Positions 51,338 through 59,274 of a DNA stretch of 64,000 nt are shown here, one piece after another (positions within the stretch are counted from its first letter, which is position 1; each line of letters starts with the position of its first letter). The position numbers and the translations under genes were made by a program. Under the pieces are notes generated by a model. It had not been told where the DNA came from and searched no databases. It worked only from the letters and a program-made list of their open reading frames with translations. Source of the DNA: Actinomadura graeca (GTDB lineage Bacteria > Actinomycetota > Actinomycetes > Streptosporangiales > Streptosporangiaceae); the NCBI RefSeq assembly GCF_019175365.1, contig NZ_CP059572.1, positions 1,984,001 to 2,048,000 of the forward strand, in the 5' to 3' direction.

Positions 51338-52627
51338 CTACGCGCTGGAGGCTTCGGGGCCGTCCAGTGCGGGGAGGCAGACCCTGTCGCGGCCGGACGA
51401 CTTCGCTCGGTAGAGCGCGAGGTCGGCGGAGGCGAGCAGCTCGATGAGGTCTTCACCGTGGGTGCGGAGCAGGGAGACGCCCACCGACACCGTGACGGCG
51501 ACCGTTCCCTCTTCCGCGGGCACCGCGAGCCGCCGCACCCTGCCGCGCAGCCGTTCCGCCACGCGGCACGCCTCGACGGTGTCGGTGCCGGGGAGCAGGA
51601 CCACGAACTCCTCGCCGCCGAACCGGCCGACCACGTCGTAGTCACGGAGCTGGTGGCACAGCGTGCTCGCCACTCCGATCAGCACCTGGTCGCCCACGAG
51701 GTGCCCATGGGTGTCGTTCACGCGTTTGAAATGGTCGATGTCGATCAGCAGCAGGGCCAGCGGGTCGTGTGTGCGCTGTGCCCGGGACAGCTCGGTGCCG
51801 GCCTCCCGCTGCCAGGTCGCCGCGTTCAGCAGGCCGGTCTTGGAGTCCGTCCGCGCGGCGGCCTGCAACTGCTGGTGCATGAGGCTCCGCTGCAACAGCA
51901 TGACCGGCGGGAGCGCCAGCAGGAGCAGGCCGAGCGTCAGCGCGCTCGTGATCGCCACGAGGATCCCGACGCACAGCTCCACCACGTCCAGCAGCAGGCT
52001 CTCGCGCGTCCACAGGACGTCCCGCCACCGGCCCTCGGGGTTGTCGGCGTGCGCCGCGACCGCGACCAGTGCCGAGTTCACCACGGCGAACAGCGCCGCG
52101 CAGCCGACCGCCGCCGGGATGCCCGGATAGGCGTCGACCAGCCAGATGGGCGGACCGGCGAGCGGTTCGCTGACGACCAGGTGGAACACCATGGACGTGC
52201 ACGCGCCCGCGACGCCCAGGGCCGAGGCGGTGAGCACCCTCCGGTAGACGAGCGTCCGGCGGACCCGGAACTGCAGCAGCGCCTGCAACGGCACGGGCAT
52301 CAGCAGCGCGTACACCGGCGGCAGCAGCAGCGCGACCGGCAGCCACCACGCCGACAGCAGGTCGCGCGCGACGCCCGCGGGCATGCCGAGGCGGCGTGTC
52401 GCCTCGATGCACACCGCCCCGCAGGCGACCAGCGCGACGAAGGTCAGCAGATCTTCGAGGCGCAGGGGCGTGGTGAGAAGCCCGGCCACGATGAGCCCGA
52501 GATGGACGGCGACGACCAGCGGCACGTAGACCACGAGCAGGGACAGGCGCCCTGGAAACGCTCGGCGCCGGGGCGTGCGGGCCAGTTCCCCACCCCGGTC
52601 CTCGGCGGACGACTGCACTGCCGTCAT
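51338..52627 (-). CDS. Membrane diguanylate cyclase (GGDEF)
   Basis: The 429-residue protein has an N-terminal membrane domain of about seven spans (about 28-260) like a MASE-type sensor and a C-terminal GGDEF domain making cyclic di-GMP. The active site reads GGEEF. RDYD stands exactly five residues before it (RxxD-N5-GGEEF), the product-inhibition I-site, so the enzyme should be active and feedback-controlled. No EAL domain. ATG 52627 follows AAGGGGGAAGG. In actinobacteria c-di-GMP controls development through BldD. Confidence 0.93.
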   Translation of the reverse strand: MTAVQSSAEDRGGELARTPRRRAFPGRLSLLVVYVPLVVAVHLGLIVAGLLTTPLRLEDLLTFVALVACGAVCIEATRRLGMPAGVARDLLSAWWLPVALLLPPVYALLMPVPLQALLQFRVRRTLVYRRVLTASALGVAGACTSMVFHLVVSEPLAGPPIWLVDAYPGIPAAVGCAALFAVVNSALVAVAAHADNPEGRWRDVLWTRESLLLDVVELCVGILVAITSALTLGLLLLALPPVMLLQRSLMHQQLQAAARTDSKTGLLNAATWQREAGTELSRAQRTHDPLALLLIDIDHFKRVNDTHGHLVGDQVLIGVASTLCHQLRDYDVVGRFGGEEFVVLLPGTDTVEACRVAERLRGRVRRLAVPAEEGTVAVTVSVGVSLLRTHGEDLIELLASADLALYRAKSSGRDRVCLPALDGPEASSA

Positions 52628-53123
52628 CCTTCCCCCTTACACGCATCACGTTGTGTAACACGATAGTTGCAACGTGTGCGGAGTGGGCGGGAAACAGGTA
52701 CCTTCAGGAGCGCACATGCGGAGTTGGCCGCTCAAGGGCACCCGCACCGGGGCCGCGGACTCGCGGACTCCAGCACATCCCGAGGGGGAGAGTTCACCAT
52801 GCGCGGCGTTTCCTGGATCTAGGCAGGCCGCAGAACCCCACCGGCGCGGGGGCGCCACCAACGATCGTCCACCCGGCGACGCCCCCGCTCCCCGCTCCCC
52901 GAGGTCCACGGCATGGCCCCCGCCCGTCCGCGCTGACACTCCGCGACCACGCAGTTGCACCACCTCCTGTTCACGTCATTCCGAGGCCCATGCCTCCTAA
53001 ACCGCCGCGCTCACGGCCCGGAGGTCAGGCATTTGTTCGCGGTCTTCTCCGTCCGAACTGCGAGACCTGATGGGCTGTCGCCTCCCCCCTATAGCTGGCG
53101 TCCCCGGGTGTGGTGGGTTGGGG
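52628..53123. other. Intergenic region with inverted repeat and tiny ORF
   Basis: The 496-nt gap contains the perfect inverted repeat CACGTTG-N16-CAACGTG (52647-52653, 52670-52676) just upstream of the cyclase SD, a plausible operator. On the plus strand an SD (AGGGGGAG) leads into a 7-codon ORF (52799-52822), followed by overlapping GC hairpins (52843-52856; 52848-52886). No full gene is supported. Confidence 0.45.
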
Positions 53124-53588
53124 TTAGGCGGCCTGTTTGGCTTCTTCTTCTGCGGGGGGTGCCAGGGCCCATTGGTCGGCGGCCTCCCGCGCCTGCTGGC
53201 GGTCTTCGTCGGTGAGGGCGCCGCCGCGCTGGACGGGGCGGAAGTCGGCGGTGCCGCGGCTGAGGTCGTGGCCGAGGGTGGTGGCCTCGATCTCGGCGGA
53301 GAAGCGCCATTGGCCGTCGCGTTCGTACTGGCGGATGCGGAGGCGGCCGGTGACCAGGACGGGGTGGCCGCGCTGGAACTCGGAGGCGTTGATGTTGTCG
53401 GCCAGGCCGCGCCAGCAGTTGACGGTCAGGAACATGGTCTCGACGTCCTGCCACTGGCCGGTCTGACGGTCGTAGCGGCGCGGCGTGCAGCCGACCCTCA
53501 GGGACAGCAGCGGGGTGCCGTTCGAGGTCACGGCGTAGTAGGGCTCCGCGGCGATCCAGCCGATGATGGTGACGTGCGCCTCGTTCAT
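53124..53588 (-). CDS. ssbB: Single-stranded DNA-binding protein, SsbB-type paralogue
   Basis: The 154-residue OB-fold protein begins MNEAHVTIIGWIA and has LRVGCTPRRYD, FLTVNCWRGLADNI and GHPVLVTGRLRIRQYER, the SSB core. The acidic C-terminal tip of the main SSB (DDDIPF-like) is missing, and the tail ends EEEAKQAA, as in the SsbB paralogues. Streptomyces SsbB acts in chromosome segregation during sporulation. It lies downstream of the dynamin-like genes, matching my recollection of the Streptomyces order. Confidence 0.9.
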   Translation of the reverse strand: MNEAHVTIIGWIAAEPYYAVTSNGTPLLSLRVGCTPRRYDRQTGQWQDVETMFLTVNCWRGLADNINASEFQRGHPVLVTGRLRIRQYERDGQWRFSAEIEATTLGHDLSRGTADFRPVQRGGALTDEDRQQAREAADQWALAPPAEEEAKQAA

Positions 53589-53672
53589 GGTTCCTCCGTC
53601 GCTCTCGGTTATGAGATCAACGGTGGCGCAACCGCGAGGTCGGCGGAAGCCGTCCGGGCAACTGTGGATAAC

Positions 53673-55394
53673 TCAGCGGGTGACGCGGCCCAGGGCGGTC
53701 TCGACGTCGCGGCGGAAGCGTGCGTAGAGCTCCAGCTCGGCGGTGACGGGGGCGACGACCTTCTCCTCGGCGACGCGTTCGATGCCCTCGTTCATGTGGA
53801 GTTCCATCTTCTCGCCGTGTTTCGCCGACGAGAGGGCCACCAGGTTCCGGCAGGCGGACGACGTGAGCCAGCCCATCCCGAGCGTGCAGACGGCGAGGAC
53901 CGCGACGTACGGGATGAGGCCCGCCTCCCCGACCAGGCCGGGCGGGTCGTCGCCGCCGATCTCCACGATGCCGTACGCGACGAGGAGGCCGATCCAGGCG
54001 ACGCTGAGGACGGCGACCAGCACGAGGAAGAACTGCCAGGTCTTGACCAGCCACCACCAGCGCGGCACCTGGTTGAAGGTGGGCAGCGCCGCCTTGAGGG
54101 ACTCGCCGAGGGCCTCGGGGATCTCGGTGGCGTGGGAGCGGGCGGCGGCGCGGACGGAGCGCGCCCAGGGCGGGGGCAGTTCGGCGGCGACGCCGTCGGT
54201 GACGGTGTGCAGGGCGTTGTCGACGTCGCCCTGCTGGGCGCCGATCGGGCCGGTGAAGGCGTTGCGGAGTTCCTCGCGCAGCTCGGTGAGGCGCATCCGG
54301 CGCAGCGGGTCCGAGCGGAGGCGGTCGATGAGGGCGGCGACGGGCCAGCCGACGAAGTCGGCGGCGCGCAGCTCGTAGGCGCTCTCCATGGCCTCGGCGA
54401 CGGCGGGGGCGCCCGCGGCGTCCGTCAGGGACTGGACGAGCTCCAGCTGCCGGTCCTCTTCGAGGGTGACGGGCGGGTCGGCGGTGAAGCGGTGGACGGC
54501 GAACCGCTCGGCGAGCCTGTCGACGTCGGCGGACAGGCGCTCGCTGCGGGCGCGGCGGGCGGCGACCGTGTCGACGAGGATGTCGCGGAAGCCGGTGACG
54601 CCGTCCTCGCTGACGGCGGAGGTGGTGACGACGCGCGGCTGGGTGAGGCCCTCGGCCTCCAGCAGGCGGCGCAGGTCGGCGACGCAGTCGTCGATCTCGT
54701 CGGGGCCGAGGCGGTCGACCTGGTTGAGGACGATCAGTGTCACGCCGGTGTGCCGGGCGAAGGGGACGATGTAGTTGCGGTGCAGGGCCGCGTCGGCGTA
54801 CTTCTGGGGGTCCACGACCCAGACGAGGAGATCGGCGATGGTGACGAAACGGTCGACCTCGGCGCGGTGCAGGGCCTGGATGGAGTCGTGGTCGGGCAGG
54901 TCGAGCAGGACCAGGCCCTGGAGGGAGCTGTCCGCCCGCTCCATGTCGAGGGCGCTCGCGCGGGCGTAGCGGTGGCGCTTCTCGACGTCCAGCCAGTCGA
55001 GCAGGGGCCCGGCGCCGTCCAGCCCCCAGACGCAGGCGTGCGCCTTGGACGTCATCGGGCGGCGCACGCCGGTGGGCGACAGCTCCAGCCCGCAGATGGC
55101 GTTGAACAGCGACGACTTGCCGCTGCCCGTGCCGCCGGCGAGGGTGACGACCGTGTGCTCGCCGGACAGCCGCAGCCGCTGCCCGGCGCGGTCGAGCAGG
55201 GCGGCGGCGTCATCGAGGAGCGGCCGGTCGAGCCGCCCGGCGCCGGCCGCGACGAGCCGGTCGAGGCCGTCGAGGCGGTCGGTGAGCCCGGGGGCCTCCA
55301 CGGCGGGGACGGCGGCGCCGGCCACGGGCGTCCCGAGGATCGGGGCGCCGCCGGGACCCATGGGCGTGTTCGCTGGGATGGCCGAGGTGGTCAT
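53673..55394 (-). CDS. dynB: Dynamin-like GTPase with C-terminal membrane spans, DynB-like
   Basis: The 573-residue GTPase has a P-loop GGTGSGKSSLFN near residues 87-98, a switch DLPDHDS and NQVD (G4). Long helical stalk segments lead to two C-terminal membrane spans (about 485-535). This is the architecture of Streptomyces DynB, which stabilises sporulation septa with DynA. The start overlaps the upstream gene by 4 nt. The name is by architecture and neighbours. Confidence 0.75.
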   Translation of the reverse strand: MTTSAIPANTPMGPGGAPILGTPVAGAAVPAVEAPGLTDRLDGLDRLVAAGAGRLDRPLLDDAAALLDRAGQRLRLSGEHTVVTLAGGTGSGKSSLFNAICGLELSPTGVRRPMTSKAHACVWGLDGAGPLLDWLDVEKRHRYARASALDMERADSSLQGLVLLDLPDHDSIQALHRAEVDRFVTIADLLVWVVDPQKYADAALHRNYIVPFARHTGVTLIVLNQVDRLGPDEIDDCVADLRRLLEAEGLTQPRVVTTSAVSEDGVTGFRDILVDTVAARRARSERLSADVDRLAERFAVHRFTADPPVTLEEDRQLELVQSLTDAAGAPAVAEAMESAYELRAADFVGWPVAALIDRLRSDPLRRMRLTELREELRNAFTGPIGAQQGDVDNALHTVTDGVAAELPPPWARSVRAAARSHATEIPEALGESLKAALPTFNQVPRWWWLVKTWQFFLVLVAVLSVAWIGLLVAYGIVEIGGDDPPGLVGEAGLIPYVAVLAVCTLGMGWLTSSACRNLVALSSAKHGEKMELHMNEGIERVAEEKVVAPVTAELELYARFRRDVETALGRVTR

Positions 55395-57904
55395 CGGGCG
55401 ACCTCGAGGTTGTAGGTGGCCTGGTAGAGCTGGACGGGTACGGTCTCGTCCGGGATGCCGGCGGCGTCGAGCGCCTGCCCGAACCTGATCGCCTCCTCGT
55501 CGAACAGCATCCCGATGCGGCTGCGCAGGTCGGCGCGGGCCTTGGCGCCCATGCCGCGCAGCGACTCCGCGCCGAACAGGGCCTTCAGCAGCCGCTGCGG
55601 GACGGCGCTGTTGCCGCCCTCGACGGCGACGTCGGACGTGCCGTAGCCGAGCAGGCCGATCATCAGGACGAGGGAGACCGCCTCGGTGTCGAACGAGACG
55701 AGCTTGGCGACCGAGCGTTTGGTCACCCCCTCGGTGCGGATCAGCTCCTGGACGTGGTCCTGCCAGGAGCTGACCGCGCGGGTGACGCGCCGGGACAGCT
55801 CCGGGGAGACGCCGCCGAGCGCCGCGGCGGGGCCCGCCATGACCTCGCCGCCGGCGGGGTGCTCGCGCCAGCGGGCGAGGACCTGCTCGGCGCCGTGCTC
55901 GGCGGACGCGAGGATCAGCGATTCGAGGCTGCTGCGCAGTGCGGCCTTGAGCGCGCGCACACGGGCGGGGCTGCGGTGGCGGCGGCTGGCGGACCGTCCG
56001 CGGCGCGGGCGCTGGACGTGCAGGGCCCGCAGCAGATCGCCCGTACCGGCGAAGTCCTGCCAGCGGGCGAGGACCTCGCCGCGCAGCAGGGACCCGTTGC
56101 GGGTGGCCTCGTCCAGCTCGGCGAGAACGGTGGCGTAGGCGGTCTCGACCTGGCGGGCCAGGTCGGCGCGCTGCTCCACCTGCGCCTCGACGTGCCGGGC
56201 GACCTCCGGGACGCGGGTGCGGAGGCTGTCGAGGACGCCGACGAGGGTGTCGCTGACGATGATCTCGCGGTCCTCGGTGTCCTCGGCGACGCCGACGAGC
56301 CAGGCGCGGATGTCCTCGACGGCCTCCTCGGGGAGACGGCTGTCCTCGACGCGGGTCTCGGGGACGGTGAAGCGCCGCGCCTCGCCGACCTCGTGCTCGT
56401 CGAGCATCTCGCCGAAGTGCCGGACGACCTCGGCGCCGCCCCAGCCGGTCTCGCCCGAGCGGTCGCCGGGGCCCTCACTCTGCGGGATGCGGGACAGCAC
56501 GACGCCGATGGTGGCGCCGTTCTCCCTGGCCCGCTGGAGCATCTGCCACACCTGGGCGTCGGCGTACCGGGCGGCGGTGGTGACGCACAGCCACAGGTCG
56601 GCGGCCGCCATCAGCTTGGTGGCGAACTCGTAGTGGTCCTCGAAGACGGAGTCGAAGTCGGGGCTGTCGAGCAGCGCGAGCCCGGGCGGCAGGACGTCGC
56701 TGCTGATGACGACGAGCTGGTCACCGGCGATGGCGTCGGGGGCGGGCCCGCGGACGCGGCCCATGCCGGGCAGCAGCGGCCCCTCCAGGAACCAGTCGGC
56801 GTGGTCGGGGTGGCAGACGAGGATCGGGCTGCTGGTGGTGGGGCGGAGCACGCCGGTGGCGCTGACGCGGGACCCCACGAGCGTGTTGACCAGCGTCGAC
56901 TTGCCCGCGCCGGTGGACCCGCCGAGCACCACGAGCATGGGCGCGCCGGCCGCCTGCACGCGCGGGAGGACGTAGTCCTCCAGCTGGCCCCGCAGTTCGG
57001 AGCGGGCCTCGCGCGCCTCCTCGACGTCCGGGACGTCCAGGACGAAGTCGAAGGCGCCGAGCTGCTCGCGGAGGGTGGTGAGCGCGCGGATCAGCTCGCC
57101 CTGCCGCACCGTCCCGCCGCGGTGGGCGCCGATCTTCGCGGGCCCGGAGCGGGCGGTGCGGCGGTGCCTGGCACGCTCGGACGTCCCCGCCGCCTTGTCG
57201 GCCTCGGTGCGTGCGGCGCTGTGCTTCCCGGGCGTGGACCTTCCCGCCGCCGATCCCTCCGGCTTCGCCGCGGCGGGCTCCTGACCGGTGGCCGCGGGCT
57301 TCACCGGCTCGGGGCGTTTCGCGGCGGGCGCTCCGGACGCGGGTTTCGCCGCCCCGGCCTTCGCCGCCCCGGCCTTCGGGGTCGCGGGCTCGGGCTTCGC
57401 GGGCTCGGAAGGCCCCGTCCCCGACCCGGCGGACGCGGCCTTCGCCGCTCCGGACCTGCCGGACCTCGCCGCCCCGCCCGCGGGCTTCGCGGGCTCGGCG
57501 CCTCCGGACTCCGGCTCGCCGGACGCGGCCTTCGCGGCCCGGGACCTGCCGGTCCTCGGCGCGGCGGGACCGCCCGCATCGGTCTCCTCCGCTGCGGGCT
57601 TCGCCGCCTTCGGGGCGGCGGGCTCCGGCCGTCCCGCGGGGTCCGGCTTCCCGGGCTCGGGCGTCCCCGCCGCGGGCTTGCCCGCCTGGGGCTTCCCGGG
57701 CGCGGCCTTCCGGGCCCGGGACGTCCGGGCCCGGGGCTTCGGGGCCTCGGGCTTCCCGGGTTCGGTGTCTCTGGGCTCGTTTCCGGGCATCGCGCCACCA
57801 CCGGGCGCGTCGTCGCCGGGGACCGCGGGGTCGTGGGCCCCGCCTCCCGGGCCGGCGCCCGCCTCCTCATCGTGAACCGCGCTCTGCTCTGCCGGGGGTG
57901 TCAC
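55391..57904 (-). CDS. dynA: Dynamin-like GTPase with long Ala/Pro/Lys N-terminal region, DynA-like
   Basis: The 837-residue protein begins with about 260 disordered residues made of Ala/Pro/Lys/Gly/Glu repeats (such as KPARPKAAKP-like units), followed by the GTPase P-loop LGGSTGAGKSTLVN near residue 325 and switch LDSPDFDS. A long coiled helical region follows. No clear membrane span; it probably pairs with DynB. The ATG overlaps the cobA stop (57901-57904). The low-complexity region is recombination-prone and its length is likely variable. Confidence 0.75.
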   Translation of the reverse strand: MTPPAEQSAVHDEEAGAGPGGGAHDPAVPGDDAPGGGAMPGNEPRDTEPGKPEAPKPRARTSRARKAAPGKPQAGKPAAGTPEPGKPDPAGRPEPAAPKAAKPAAEETDAGGPAAPRTGRSRAAKAASGEPESGGAEPAKPAGGAARSGRSGAAKAASAGSGTGPSEPAKPEPATPKAGAAKAGAAKPASGAPAAKRPEPVKPAATGQEPAAAKPEGSAAGRSTPGKHSAARTEADKAAGTSERARHRRTARSGPAKIGAHRGGTVRQGELIRALTTLREQLGAFDFVLDVPDVEEAREARSELRGQLEDYVLPRVQAAGAPMLVVLGGSTGAGKSTLVNTLVGSRVSATGVLRPTTSSPILVCHPDHADWFLEGPLLPGMGRVRGPAPDAIAGDQLVVISSDVLPPGLALLDSPDFDSVFEDHYEFATKLMAAADLWLCVTTAARYADAQVWQMLQRARENGATIGVVLSRIPQSEGPGDRSGETGWGGAEVVRHFGEMLDEHEVGEARRFTVPETRVEDSRLPEEAVEDIRAWLVGVAEDTEDREIIVSDTLVGVLDSLRTRVPEVARHVEAQVEQRADLARQVETAYATVLAELDEATRNGSLLRGEVLARWQDFAGTGDLLRALHVQRPRRGRSASRRHRSPARVRALKAALRSSLESLILASAEHGAEQVLARWREHPAGGEVMAGPAAALGGVSPELSRRVTRAVSSWQDHVQELIRTEGVTKRSVAKLVSFDTEAVSLVLMIGLLGYGTSDVAVEGGNSAVPQRLLKALFGAESLRGMGAKARADLRSRIGMLFDEEAIRFGQALDAAGIPDETVPVQLYQATYNLEVAR

Positions 57905-59139
57905 GGATCCCGTCCCATGTCGGCTCGAATCATGTCGATCTCTCGTGCCACGTCGACCACGTCACCGACGACCACGATCGCCGGGGGCCGGACCCCCCCG
58001 GCGGCCATCGCGTCGGCCACCGTTCCCAGCGTCGCCGTGAGCGTCCGCTGGCCTGGAAGGGTACCGTCCTGGATCACGGCGACCGGCGTGTCGGACGACC
58101 GACCATAGCGTATGAGGGCCGGTGCGATCAGCGCCATCCGTTCGACGGCCATGAGCAGGACGAGCGTGCCGTTCGCGCGTCCGAGGGCCTCCCAGTCCAC
58201 GGTGGACTCGGCGTGGCCCGGCGGGACGTGCGCGGAGACGACGTGGAACTCCTGCGCGACGCCCCGGTGGGTGACCGGGATCCCGGCGGCCGACGGCACG
58301 GCGACGGCGCTGGTGATCCCGGGGACGACCGTCACGGGAATGCCGTGCCGGGCGCAGTGCAGGGCCTCCTCGCCGCCGCGCCCGAACACGAACGGGTCAC
58401 CGCCCTTGAGCCGGACGACGAACTTGCCCTGCCGCGCCTGCTCGACGAGGTGGTCGTTGATGCGCTCCTGCGTGACGGTCCGGCCGTAGGGGATCTTGGC
58501 CGCGTCGATCACCTCGACGTCGTCGGCGAGCTCGTCCAGCAGCGGGCCGGGCGCGAGCCGGTCGGTGACGACGACGTCGGCCATGGCGAGCAGCTGCCGC
58601 CCGCGGACGGTGATGAGCCCGGCGTCGCCGGGGCCGCCACCGACGAGGGCGACGCCCGCGGGCTTGCGCCGCGAGTGCCGGGACTCCAGGGCCCCGTCGC
58701 GGAGCCCGTCGACCACGGCGTCGCGGATGCCCGCGGCGCGGCGGGGGTCGCCGCCGAGCAGGACCCCGACGGTGACGTCGCCCGCCTGGCCGCTCGCGGG
58801 CGTCCACGCGGGGGACGACTCGGCGTCGTCGGCGCGGACGGCCCAGATCCGGGCGGCGTCGGCCTCGGCGACCACGTCCCCGTTGACCTTGGCGTTGTCG
58901 GTGACGGCCTGCACGAGCCACGCGCCGGCGCAGTCGCCCCGCCTGTAGGGCCGCCGGTGCCAGCGGACCCGCCCGGCGTCGATCAGCCCCTCCAGCGAGG
59001 CGGTGACCTCGGGCGAGACGAGCACGACGTCCGCACCGGCGGCCAGCAGCGCGGGCACGCGGCGCTGGGCGACCCGGCCCCCGCCGACGACGAGGACGCG
59101 TCGCCCGCCGAGTCGCAGACCTAGCAGGTACGGGGGCAC
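57901..59139 (-). CDS. cysG: Uroporphyrinogen-III C-methyltransferase fused to precorrin-2 dehydrogenase (siroheme synthase type)
   Basis: The 412-residue protein carries an N-terminal NAD-dependent precorrin-2 dehydrogenase/ferrochelatase domain (LGGRRVLVVGGGRVAQRR) and a C-terminal SUMT domain from about residue 160 (VALVGGGPGDAGLITVRG, VVRLKGGDPFVFGRGGEE, PVTHRGVAQEF). It leads uroporphyrinogen III to precorrin-2, the entry to cobalamin and siroheme. GTG 59139 starts the family sequence (PPYLLGLRL). It is upstream of, and overlaps, the dynA-like gene. Confidence 0.93.
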   Translation of the reverse strand: MPPYLLGLRLGGRRVLVVGGGRVAQRRVPALLAAGADVVLVSPEVTASLEGLIDAGRVRWHRRPYRRGDCAGAWLVQAVTDNAKVNGDVVAEADAARIWAVRADDAESSPAWTPASGQAGDVTVGVLLGGDPRRAAGIRDAVVDGLRDGALESRHSRRKPAGVALVGGGPGDAGLITVRGRQLLAMADVVVTDRLAPGPLLDELADDVEVIDAAKIPYGRTVTQERINDHLVEQARQGKFVVRLKGGDPFVFGRGGEEALHCARHGIPVTVVPGITSAVAVPSAAGIPVTHRGVAQEFHVVSAHVPPGHAESTVDWEALGRANGTLVLLMAVERMALIAPALIRYGRSSDTPVAVIQDGTLPGQRTLTATLGTVADAMAAGGVRPPAIVVVGDVVDVAREIDMIRADMGRDP

Positions 59140-59274
59140 GTGGTGATTCTCACGATCGGATGATCAAGGCGGCGCGCGGACGCCGGTGACGGACATCTGT
59201 CTTCGCGGAACAACGGTACTCGGGTTGGGGAGTTCATGGAGAGGGCCTCTGGCCAGTCGATAGCCGAGCGTGAC

